From Vitellaria paradoxa (taxonomy: Eukaryota; Streptophyta; Magnoliopsida; Ericales; Sapotaceae): 64,000 nt of DNA. Below are positions 11,139-20,825 of the stretch, piece after piece. Under the pieces are notes generated by a model. That model had not been told where the DNA came from and did no database searches. It worked only from the letters and a program-made list of their open reading frames with translations. A program made the translations under genes and the position numbers. Where the stretch lies: assembly GCA_019916065.1 (NCBI GenBank), contig CM034238.1, positions 36,795,375-36,859,374 of the forward strand, in the 5' to 3' direction. Positions within the stretch are counted from its first letter, which is position 1, and each line of letters opens with the position of its first letter.

Positions 11139-14100
11139 TGCATAACCATAAGCGGAGGCATAACTGGGCTACGGTGGGCTATAGCCCGGATAAAATTTTG
11201 ACAAAAAAATTTTTTACTGGTAATATTTTGTTTTAATTATCTATAGCTTGGGTATTATTCAATTCATAATTCAAATATATTTTAAATTTTAACTTAATTA
11301 TTTATAACTTAAGTAATATTCAACCCATAATCTAAATATATTTGGTAAATAAAAAATAAATTTAAAACCCTAAAAGCCTAAAAAATAAAAATTTACACAA
11401 AAACTAAAAATATATATTGGTTAAAACTTGTGACTCTAAGATAAAACCCAATTTTTTTACTTTTTCGGCTGTCATTAGTGGCAGCACTAAGACCTCTTCT
11501 TTTTTTCAATACCGAAAATTTTCTGATCAAAGGGCTGTGCAAAGCTGAACGCTTGGACAAGATTTTGAAAGTTTTGAAATCCCAAAGGCCAAAGCCAAAG
11601 GTACTCTGCTAGTCTACTATTATATATTATATGTTTTATATATAGCATATGGACATGAATCATATGATGTATTTGTTGTTTTCTTACAGAAGCAAACAAA
11701 CTTTCGTTTTGTTTTTCGTTTTTTTTTTTTTGTTGTGAAAGATGCTCCTGTGAGCTATACTCTCACTCACACACGCACATATACATATATACAGAGGCAA
11801 ATCTGCTTATTTGTTTGTGTTTTGGGGGGGGGGATTGTGGGGAATTTTGTGACTTTTGTCTGACTTTTTTTTTGGGGCTTTGTTTTTTGTGGGGAATTTT
11901 GTCTGACTTCTTTTTTTTTTTTTTTTGTGAGAAAATTTGTTTGATGCCTTTAGGATTGTTTGGTTTTTTTTTAATGTTTCTATGATGCCTTTATTAATTT
12001 AAGACAATATACTAAAAAAATTTAAAAATTTTTTATATCATAAATGAAATTCGTATATCAACCGTTGCCAATAAATTTGGCTAGCATAAGAAGTTAATTA
12101 TTTCATGATGGCTAATCCCTAATGGTCCACGTAAAGGTGCATTTAATGAATTAGAATTTTATTTTATTTTTTTATTTATGGTTTTCCATTGAATTTAAAA
12201 TTTTAAATGTTAATTTAATTAAGAAATGATATTGATTTCCTTTTTTGGGTATCCATTGAATTTAAATTAAGTTCAAACTTCACATATAAAAATTTTGGGA
12301 TGTGACATAAACTAAGAAGATAAACTAAATTTAAATAAATTTTTGTTTTTTTTATTTTTTTATTTTTGTCTTGCTAGAAAAAAAATAATATGACTAATAC
12401 CTATATTATATCATCTTTAGAACTTTTCAATTATTACAATTTGTATATATATTGACAAATATGTATATCAAAATTCTCTTTTTGGTTGCAGAAACATTAT
12501 TCAACTTATTTTGGAGTTATTGTTGAACACGTGAACTATTGCTAATAGCATTAGAAGGGCTTAAAGGTTAGTTTATATAATCTCAATACAATATATAATC
12601 CAAAAGAAATTATATGCAATTAGTAGATCCTGACCCATGGACCCACATTTGTGTTGGTGGGGGATGAGTGAGATGGATAATTAGTTAAATTATGTGTATA
12701 ATGTTAATGTGTATAATTATGCTCTTTTCAATTTTGTTTGCTTGTGTGATTCATTTAAATTGTATTTTATAGTTGCATATGTCACACAAGTTAATATCTA
12801 CCATATATCATTTTAATAGGTTATAAATTATAATGGAAACTCAAGGAAGAAAGAGAGGAAAGACTATATTTTCATTTTTTAAACCAAGGGAGCAAACATC
12901 AACCAGTGAAAGACATTTTCTATCCAATGTTGATAACTCAAATCATAACGACCACCCTCTTCCAAATCTCGAAGAGTTGAAATTGATGTTAATACTCTTG
13001 AACGGGATCCTGGGATGTAGATTCCTATATGGCAGCATCCTGTTAATCAATGGGATGAAATTAGAAAAGCCTATATCAAAATGGGCCCGTATCAACCTAA
13101 GTTGGCAAAGTACCCGAGGACGGAATCAGGGAGATAGTATCGTCTATTTTAATACTCTTGGTTCGATCAATTTCCTTGGTTAGAGTATTCTCCTTCAAAG
13201 GATGCAACATTTTGTTTTCCATGCTTTCTTTTTTAAGAAAAAGTGCCTTATCATCTTGCATTCATCACTAAAGGCTTTAGAAGTTGGAAGAGGGTTAACA
13301 ATGGGGCTAAATGTGCACTTTTGATGCATGTGGGAGGTCCTACTTCACCACATAATAATGCTGTGAAATCTGCTGAAGATTTAATGAAAGTAACTAGACA
13401 TATTGATAAAGTGTTGAATGCACAAACTGTAGAAGAAGTTCAGAAGAATCGGTTGTGACTTACGGCAACAATTGAAAGTATTTGATGGCTTAACTTACAA
13501 GCATGTGCATTTAGAGGTCATGATGAATCTCTGTCTTCTAATAATCGTGGTAATTTTGTGGAGATGATACGACTTATGGGGAGATTGAATGTTAATATTG
13601 ATGATGTTGTCTTAGAAAAAGTTTCAAAAAATGCAAAGTATACCTCACCGACTATTCAGAAAGAAATTTTGCATATTCTTGCAAACAAAGTGAGGAAAAA
13701 GATTCGTGAAGAAGTTGGAGATGCAAAATTCTATATTTTGGTTGATGAAGCCAAAGATGCATCAAATAAAGAGCAAATGACAATTGTTTTGAGATTTGTT
13801 GACATTCAAGGTTTCTTACGAGAGCGTTTTTTTGAGATTGTGCATGTTTCAGACACTACTGCTTCAACTCTCAAAAAAGAAATTTCTAAAGTTCTTGCTC
13901 GACATAACTTGCATATCCTTAATATGCGAGATTAAGGGTATGATGGTACTAGCAATATGCGTGGTGCATGGAATGGACTACAAGCTTTATTTCTTAGAGA
14001 TTGCCCGTATGCATATTATGTACATTATTTTGCCCACCGACTACAATTAGCATTAGTTGTAGCTGTAGAAAATGAGATTTTTATTTGGCTATTTTTTTCA

Positions 14101-14426
14101 AAACTGACAGCTATTATCAATCTTATTAATGCTTCTCCCAAACGTCATACCGAGTTACATTCTGCTCAGGCTATAGAAATTGCACTACTGGAGAACGTGA
14201 GACTAGTAGAGGGGCTAATCAAATTGGTAATTTACATCGAAGTGGAACTACTCGACGGCGTTCTCATTTTGATTCAATTTACAGTTTAATAGACATGTAT
14301 GGTGCAACTATTACCGTACTTAAAAGCATGGTTTGTGAGGGATCCTCTAACTCTATACGTGGAGAAGCAGGTGGTTTTTGGATTGTAATGAGATCTTTTG
14401 AATTCGTGTTCATCTTATATTTGATG

Positions 14427-15286
14427 TGAAAATTCCAAACCCACACAATCACACACACAGTGAAAGTAATCACACACAAGAGAATAATGAGGAAACCCTA
14501 TCACAGGGAGAAAAACCTCTATTTACAATCTCACTATCAACGGGTTACAAGACTCTACTCAGACTCTCTACGAATCACTCGCACGAATCCTTTCGTCACT
14601 CTTGCTCAAATCACTCGATAAACCCTACAAGCAAGCTTTCTGCCTCACACAGAAAGTGAAAAGAAAATACAAGACGAATTTAGAGAAAGACATAAAAGCT
14701 CTCAATACTCAAAGACTCTGTTTCTAGGTCCTTATAATATGTTCTCCCACCTCTCACAAATTACAGAGTTGGTTTCACATATATATAGGGTTACAAAGTT
14801 GCCCTAGTTTGGCAAAATAGGAAATTGAATCCGAATAAAATATTCATAGCTCGATCCCTCGCGCTCCCATCCTCCAGCCTGCGACCTGCACTGGAATTTT
14901 TACGCTTTAGGAAATAATACTGGCGCACCCTCGGTATCCCATCCTCTTGCCTGCGGACCTCACTGGAATTTCTGGGACACCTTGGCGCACCCGCGCGCTC
15001 CCTGCGGGCTACCTGCGTGCTTGGCGCGCACCCGCGCGCTCCCCGCGCCGTGCCTGCGAGGTACACTGGAATTCATTCACGTTCTAGAAAGCTGCGTCCG
15101 AATCCCATTCGGTTTTGTAATCCTTCATACCAATTAGAATTCTTCAAAATCTTGATCAACTTGATTAATTTTATCTCCTTACTTGTTCAGAATTCTTCAA
15201 ATCTTCAATTTGCATCACTTTAGGAAACTTTAATAGCATTCCTAATTTAACTAATATTTTGATTGGATTTGCCACAAGACTTTACA
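14427..15286 (-). repeat. 3' LTR of the copia element
   Basis: 860 bp. In element polarity it begins TGTAAAGTCTTGTGG and ends GGAATTTTCA. It contains a GC-rich stretch (14850-15060, repeated CCTGCGxxCTCACTGGAATTT motifs) that is striking in this AT-rich region, and a TATATATAGGG box near 14780 on the plus strand. Confidence 0.92.
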
Positions 15287-15299
15287 ATCTCCCCCTTGG
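15287..15299 (-). promoter_or_regulatory. Polypurine tract of the copia element
   Basis: On the minus strand GCCAAGGGGGAGAT sits directly upstream of the 3' LTR. Second-strand cDNA priming normally starts here. Similar purine blocks recur at 15482-15496 and 15916-15926. Confidence 0.8.
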
Positions 15300-16531
15300 C
15301 AATTCCATATCAAAACTTAAGTTAAATTTTAAATTCTGCTCAAATTCTGCACGTACTGAACACACACATCAAGGCACCATGTGGAATAATATAGAAATGA
15401 TCAATGATATCATCACCAAAGCACATAATACATAAAATATCATGCCATAGCCGAAACAAGTTCACATATTACATACATAATGACTCCCCCTTTTTGATAT
15501 GGAAATGACAAGCGCACAAAAATAAGGAAGAGGAATAAGGCAAGATCAAATCGAAAACCTATGAACATGGCATACATGACACGACCTCTTCTAAGTGTGA
15601 CATCAGAATAATGTGAGGTAGGATCTCCTGCTCCCTACTTGCAAGGCTCTTGGGAAAATACGTGTAAGTGCAGATTTGGACACAGACAATCAAAACTAAA
15701 AAGAGACAGTAGAAGAATTCACTAAAAAATGTCAAAAAAACTTTAATTCCACTATACCAATGCATGTACATCAATCTCTCACCTTCCATAAAATCAATGA
15801 TTCACATTTTGGTTTTCCAAGAAAATCTTCAATTCTGTGTCAGGAGGTGAAATAAGTCATAAAATTGAACAAATGCTTGTGCACGTGTGAGTTTTTTACT
15901 ATAATATACATATAGGCTCCCCCTCAAACAAATCATAGACTCAAAAAGTTAAATTTGATGTACCAAATGAATTGAGAGCTAATTGTCCTCCTTTTTATTT
16001 TTTATTATTATTATTATTATTTTTAACACTTGGTGGCTTTCACACGCTTATGGGTAGGTAGCTATTCCTTTAACAATCAACGAGTCATTAAGGGGCTTCT
16101 CACTGGTCCCACCGGTAGCCCTTTCCAAGTTTTTTTTTTTTTTTTTTTTTTTATGATGCATAACTTTGATATGCACATATCAGGCTCCTCAACATTTTTT
16201 AAACACATCAAACAATAACCCTTGATTCGTGGAAAAGAAGAGAAAGAGGTATATGCATGTACAGTCAAGTGTAATAGGAAGCACTTCAAAATTATGACAA
16301 AATTCACCAAAACACTTCGTATCAATTTACAAGGAATGAGAAAATTATGAACTCATTGAAATCGATGAATTTGGAAGATTTAATGTACAGGTAATAGTAT
16401 AGAAGTCATAAAATATTTTCAACTTAATCAATGAACTTCTAACTTATCTTTTAGATTTCAATGGTGTGCACAAACGCCTACAGATTTTCTTAGAGACTCA
16501 AAGTGAAGGACATTTTGTGAAACAAAATAAT
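15300..16531. other. Internal tail of the copia element, no pol
   Basis: Holds extra polypurine-like blocks, an ATT run (16003-16024) and a T run (16130-16152). The place where pol should be is empty, suggesting an internal deletion or a gag-only lineage. Confidence 0.6.
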
Positions 16532-16903
16532 TTAAATCTGACTTTCTAATCCAATAGCTCTAGTTTTAAGACCAGTTGTTTTGACAGGTTTTTCCTCACG
16601 TTTTTGACTTTTATGAAAATTCTTTTTCTCAACAAATTTGAAATTTGTACCTTTTTGAAATATTGGACTGTTTTGTTTTTGAAAAGGACGTGAGTTTTTG
16701 TAATAATCTTCTGAAAATTTTGAAAACACTTGAAATTTATTCTTCACAGGGACTCTAGGCTCAGGGTTTTTTGAAAAATTTTTAACATAGTTTAAAGGAA
16801 GACCATAAAGTTTGTGACAGTTTGGACGTATATGACCTTTGATTCCACAATGGTGACAAACAGGTACAAGGGATTGGGATCTAGCAAAATGCATACCTTT
16901 CAC
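16532..16903 (-). pseudogene. 3' part of copia gag with second zinc knuckle
   Basis: It is in the same frame as the gag ORF at 16949-18595 and separated from it by two in-frame TAG codons (16949-16951 and about 16928), so it is probably one protein interrupted by nonsense changes. It contains a CCHC knuckle, C-x2-C-x4-H-x4-C (CHHCGIKGHIRPNC), preceded by VKGMHFARSQSLVP, followed by a basic Lys/Phe/Asn-rich tail, and ends before any protease motif. Zinc knuckles bind the element's RNA in the virus-like particle. Confidence 0.75.
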
Positions 16904-16948
16904 TATGTGAGGAGGATACTAATGGTGTTTATTATTTTCAAAACTCTT

Positions 16949-18595
16949 CTATGGTGGTACATCAAACTTTGGGAAGGTCTTGGGATTGGCTGCAGGTTTT
17001 GAAACAACCTTTGCTACTACTGAAGGTGCTGATGATGATGAAACAATTGTATTTTTGTCTCCGGTGTAGCCTAAGCCTGCTTTGTCTTCATGTGTTCGTT
17101 GTTGGCTCCAAATTTCTTCAAATTTTTGAGAACTGGAGTTCATTCTTTCAATTATCTTCTCATCACTCTTGATCTTTTCTTTCAGCTTACTGATCTCATC
17201 CTGTAGTTCTCTAACAACTTTCTCCAATTCATCAATCTTTTTATTCTTTTCTTCAAGTTTTTCTTTGAACTTTTCTACACTATGAGACTGAGAAGTTTTG
17301 TCAGATTCCAAAATAGATATTTTACCTGTGAGTTTTTCATTCTCTATCTTCAAGGAATCTCGTTCACTTCGGAGTTTACAGTTGCGGGTATGTTGGGCTT
17401 GTCTTTGTTTCTTCACCTTACTATATTCGACAATTAGAGCATCATAGGCCACTTGCAAATCATTATTGAATTCATCCTCAGAGTCATCGTCTTCATGATT
17501 TGATATATCAGTGTCGCTTTGAGATCCGGATGATATTCCTGCAGACGAAGAGTGAGATGCCATAAAAGCAACAAAATTACCTTCATTGTCTGAGGATGCT
17601 GATGAAGATGATTCGTCTGAACTAGAGTCATCATCTAATGTAGTGTTCATGACTTTGACTTGTTTCTTTTTCATCTTTTTGTTTGCACAGTCTTGAGCAA
17701 AGTGTCCATATCCATGACACTCAAAACACTTGACCTTGTTCTTCTTGTTTTCTTCTCCAGATTCAATCTTCTTGATCTTTTTTCCTTTTTCTTGAGATTG
17801 TGACTTATTCTTGTTATTCTTATTGAATAAACCCTTTCTCCTCATATATCTCACGAATCGTTTAGCCACAAGCGCCATTTCTCTATCCGACTCTTCTTCA
17901 TCACTTTCTTCTTCCACTGTATTTAAAGCAATGCCTTTTGACGCCTTGCGAGGTTTCACCATATTTGCTTCAAACATTTGCAAGGATCCCACAAGGTCTT
18001 CTATTTTCATGGAGTTCACATCTCTGACTTCTTCTATTGCTGTGACCTTAGAATCAAACACTCGTGGAAGAGAACGTAAAATTTTACGTACCACTTTGTA
18101 TTCTGGAATTGGTTCTCCAAGGTTGTGGCAGGAATTAACAATGTGACTAAGCCGGACATAAAAATCATCAAACCTTTCGTCTTCATTCATCCTTAGTCCC
18201 TCAAACTCAGAAGTGAGTTTTTGAAGTTTGCTGGTTTTGACTTGTTCGTTCCCTTCATGTGTACTTTGCAGAATTAACCACGCTTTTCGGGCACTCGTAC
18301 AACTTGAGATGCGACAGAATTCATTAGGGCAAACTGCAGAAAATATGGCACTCAAGGCTTTGAAGTTCCACTCCGAACTCTCTTGCTCAGTTTTAGTCCA
18401 CGTCTGAATTGACTTTTGTTCGATTCTTCCGTCAACTTCATGGGTCGGTTCTTCCCATCCTTTAACTATTGACATCCGGACTTTGTAATTAATTCCCAAA
18501 AGAAAAACTTGCATTCGTACCTTCCAATATGAATAGTTTGAGCCGTCAAACCAAGGGGGTCTGGTGCTTGAACCTCCTTCGCGCGGTGGATCCAT
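16949..18595 (-). CDS. copia-type Gag protein, 548 codons
   Basis: Starts at ATG 18595, 43 nt downstream of the primer site in element polarity. Residues 1-215 match the plant copia gag (UBN2/DUF4219-type) pattern: PPWFDGSNYSYWKVRMQVFL at 13-32, then an alpha-helical domain ending near IEDLVGSLQMFE. A CCHC zinc knuckle lies at residues 290-303 (C290, C293, H298, C303). Then come an acidic Ser-rich stretch (319-375) and a long coiled coil (about 390-500). It would assemble the cytoplasmic particle that packages element RNA. The frame is fully open, but the following codons show in-frame TAGs and no pol, so it is a Gag-only donor. Confidence 0.88.
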   Translation of the reverse strand: MDPPREGGSSTRPPWFDGSNYSYWKVRMQVFLLGINYKVRMSIVKGWEEPTHEVDGRIEQKSIQTWTKTEQESSEWNFKALSAIFSAVCPNEFCRISSCTSARKAWLILQSTHEGNEQVKTSKLQKLTSEFEGLRMNEDERFDDFYVRLSHIVNSCHNLGEPIPEYKVVRKILRSLPRVFDSKVTAIEEVRDVNSMKIEDLVGSLQMFEANMVKPRKASKGIALNTVEEESDEEESDREMALVAKRFVRYMRRKGLFNKNNKNKSQSQEKGKKIKKIESGEENKKNKVKCFECHGYGHFAQDCANKKMKKKQVKVMNTTLDDDSSSDESSSSASSDNEGNFVAFMASHSSSAGISSGSQSDTDISNHEDDDSEDEFNNDLQVAYDALIVEYSKVKKQRQAQHTRNCKLRSERDSLKIENEKLTGKISILESDKTSQSHSVEKFKEKLEEKNKKIDELEKVVRELQDEISKLKEKIKSDEKIIERMNSSSQKFEEIWSQQRTHEDKAGLGYTGDKNTIVSSSSAPSVVAKVVSKPAANPKTFPKFDVPP

Positions 18596-18637
18596 TGGTT
18601 TGGATGAAGATCTTCACTCAAGAACTTAGAGTGACCC

Positions 18638-18649
18638 GCTCTGATACCA
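18638..18649 (-). promoter_or_regulatory. Primer-binding site (initiator tRNA-Met)
   Basis: TGGTATCAGAGC on the minus strand, two bases after the 5' LTR, complementary to the 3' end of initiator tRNA-Met. It fixes the element's polarity as minus. Confidence 0.9.
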
Positions 18650-18651
18650 AT

Positions 18652-19511
18652 TGAAAATTCCAAACCCACACAATCACACACACAGTGAAAGTAATCACAC
18701 ACAAGAGAATAATGAGGAAACCCTATCACAGGGAGAAAAACCTCTATTTATAATCCCACTATCAACGGGTTACAAGACTCTACTCAGACTCTCTACGAAT
18801 CACTCGCACGAATCCTTTCGTCACTCTTGCTCGAATCACTCGATAAACCCTACAAGCAAGCTTTCTGCCTCACACAGAAAGTGAAAAGAAAATACAAGAC
18901 GAATTTAGAGAAAGACATAAAAGCTCTCAATACTCAAAGACTCTTTCTCTAGGTCCCTATAATATGTTCTCCCACCTCTCACAAATTACAGAGTTGGTTT
19001 CACATATATATAGGGTTACAAAGTTGCCCTAGTTTGGCAAAATAGGAAATTGAATCCAAATAAAATATTCATAGCTCGATCCCTCGCGCTCCCATCCTCC
19101 AGCCTGCGACCTGCACTGGAATTTTTACGCTTTAGGAAATAATACTGGCGCACCCTCGGTATCCCATCCTCTTGCCTGCGGACCTCACTGGAATTTCTGG
19201 GACACCTTGGCGCACCCGCGCGCTCCCTGCGGGCTACCTGCGTGCTTGGCGCGCACCCGCGCGCTCCCCGCGCCGTGCCTGCGAGGTACACTGGAATTCA
19301 TTCACGTTCCAGAAAGCTGCGTCCGAATCCCATTAGGTTTTGTAATCCTTCACACCAATTAGAATTCTTCAAAATCTTGGTCAACTTGATTAATTTTATC
19401 TCCTTACTTGTTCAGAATTCTTCATATCTTCAATTTGCATCACTTTAGGAAACTTTAATAGCATTCCTAATTTAACTAATATTTTGATTGGATTTGCCAC
19501 AAGACTTTACA
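18652..19511 (-). repeat. 5' LTR of the copia element
   Basis: 860 bp, nearly identical to 14427-15286 and lying on the promoter side of gag. Its outer end meets the TGATG duplication at 19512. Confidence 0.92.
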
Positions 19512-20825
19512 TGATGCATAAAATTATGGGGATTACTGATTTGCTTTGTCAAGCTTTACAGCACAAATCTCTTGACATTTTAAATGCAATGGATTTAGTC
19601 TCAAGTACTAAAGTTTTGCTTCAAGCTTTGAGAGTATATGGATTTGATCATCTACTTATCTATGTGCAATCTGTTTGCACACAATATAACATTGATATCG
19701 CAGATATGAATAGTTGGTATAAAAAAACTACAGGTCGTTCATGCCAACAAAAAGAGCCATTGACAGTTAGACAACACTATCATGTTGACATATTTAACTC
19801 GGCAATTGATTTTCAATTGGAAGAGTTAAATTCTAGATTCAATAATAGGGCAATGGAACTCCTTGTGCTTAGCTCTGCTCTGGAACCTAAGGACAACTTT
19901 TAAGTCATTTAACGTTGATCATATTTGCAAGTTTGCAGAAAAGTTTTATCCTGAAGATTTCAGTGAATAGGAAATGCATTATTTGAGATGTCAGTTAGAA
20001 CATTATAAGGTTGATGTGCTTCATCATGAAAAATTCCAAAATATGTCTACCATTTCTGAATTATGCCGAGGACTAGTTGAAACAAATAAGTCAAAACATT
20101 ACAATTTGATCGACAGATTGATTCATCTTATTTTGACTCTGCCAGTTTCTACTACCACTACAGAACGAGCATTTTTAGCTATGAAACATGTTAAAACTGC
20201 TTTTCGCAATAAAATGGAAGAGGAGTTCTTAGCAGACTCTATGATAATTTACATTGAACGAGAGCTTGCTGAAGATATCGATTCAGATTCGGCAATAGAT
20301 GAATTTTATTCTCTAAAACATTGAAGGGTGCAGCTTCAATAATGTACGTTACTTTTGTCTTTTGTTTACTATTTTATATACGCTCGAACTTATTATGTAT
20401 TTTTGAACTTTACTTTTTTTTTCTTTTCATATTTTGTCTTGTGTATTTAGATTGAATATTTTATAATTAAGTTGATAAATTTATGTATTTAGATTGATAA
20501 ATATCTATGATGGGAAAAAAAAATCTTTATGTAGCCCAGGGTAAAAAGAAATCCTAGCTCCGCTCTTATGCATAACATTAAGATTAATTACATAACTAAC
20601 AAAGCAGTTGCTGATCTTGTTGAACTGATTCCCCTCCCCCTGCTTTTTAGCCAAGATGCTCGTTCTCTTCTCTCTCCTCGTAGAACTAATCTTCCCTCCT
20701 TTAGTCATTCCGTACAGCTCCTTATTGCTGCTGCAATAGAATGCAAACAGATAGACGAGAGGAAAGCTTGATACCTTATATCCATGCCACAAAATCTTTA
20801 TTTTTGAAAATGCATTTTTTGACAC

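Larger units (their letters stand above)
14427..19511 (-). mobile_element. Non-autonomous copia-type LTR retrotransposon (gag only)
   Basis: Two 860-bp LTRs (TG..CA) are flanked by a perfect 5-bp duplication TGATG (14422-14426 and 19512-19516). Polarity is minus: a primer site TGGTATCAGAGC (initiator tRNA-Met) lies next to the right LTR, and a polypurine tract CCAAGGGGGAGA abuts the left LTR. I count about 12 differences between the LTRs, roughly 98.6% identity, so the insertion is fairly young. A gag-like frame is present, but no protease, integrase, RT or RNase H is visible in the 1.2 kb after it. It would have to be mobilised by an intact relative. Confidence 0.92.
12833..20324 (+). pseudogene. 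hAT transposase, ZMYM1 / TTF-type zinc finger family, decayed and split
   Basis: The N-terminal piece (12833-14420) shows the TTF-type zinc-finger region in mixed frames (YIKMGPYQPKLAKYPR near 13072, KDATFCFPCF near 13198). A DUF4371-like RNase H-fold part follows (FYILVDEAKDASNKEQM at 13731, GYDGTSNMRGAWNG at 13938, YYVHYFAHRLQLAL at 14018). The copia element then interrupts. The C-terminal part resumes at 19517 and ends with the hAT dimerisation region (LPVSTTTTERAFLAMKHVKT, 20134). Stops or shifts occur near 13017, 13456, 13480, 13933, 14195, 19901 and 19967. An active enzyme would excise and reinsert the element; this copy cannot make it. Confidence 0.88.
11147..20568 (+). mobile_element. 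hAT transposon (interrupted by a copia element)
   Basis: A perfect 8-bp target duplication TGCATAAC flanks it (11139-11146 and 20569-20576), the length typical of hAT. The ends form short imperfect inverted repeats (CATAAGCGGAG on the left, TAAGAGCGGAG read inward from the right). Removing the nested copia element and one TSD leaves about 4.3 kb with a single decayed transposase gene. The 5' part (11147-12830) holds poly-T and poly-G runs and no clear coding exon. Because it disrupts only copy A of the tandem block, it inserted after, or was absent from, the other copy. Confidence 0.85.
3770..20825 (+). repeat. Tandem segmental duplication, copy A (with insertions)
   Basis: After removing two insertions (6384-9998 and 11147-20568 plus its TSD), about 4 kb remains that aligns collinearly with 20826-24405. 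Anchors include GGCCCCATAG..GTTCTGATTTAACC (5376 / 22389), ACGACGATTCTGAATTCTAA (5731 / 22991), a block near 11030-11090 / 24065-24135 sharing CCTAAAATTTTATTGA, and a block at 20590-20825 / 24165-24405 sharing CCCTGCTTTTTAGCCAAGAT. The end of A abuts the start of B, so the arrangement is direct tandem. No convincing gene lies in the shared block. Confidence 0.85.
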
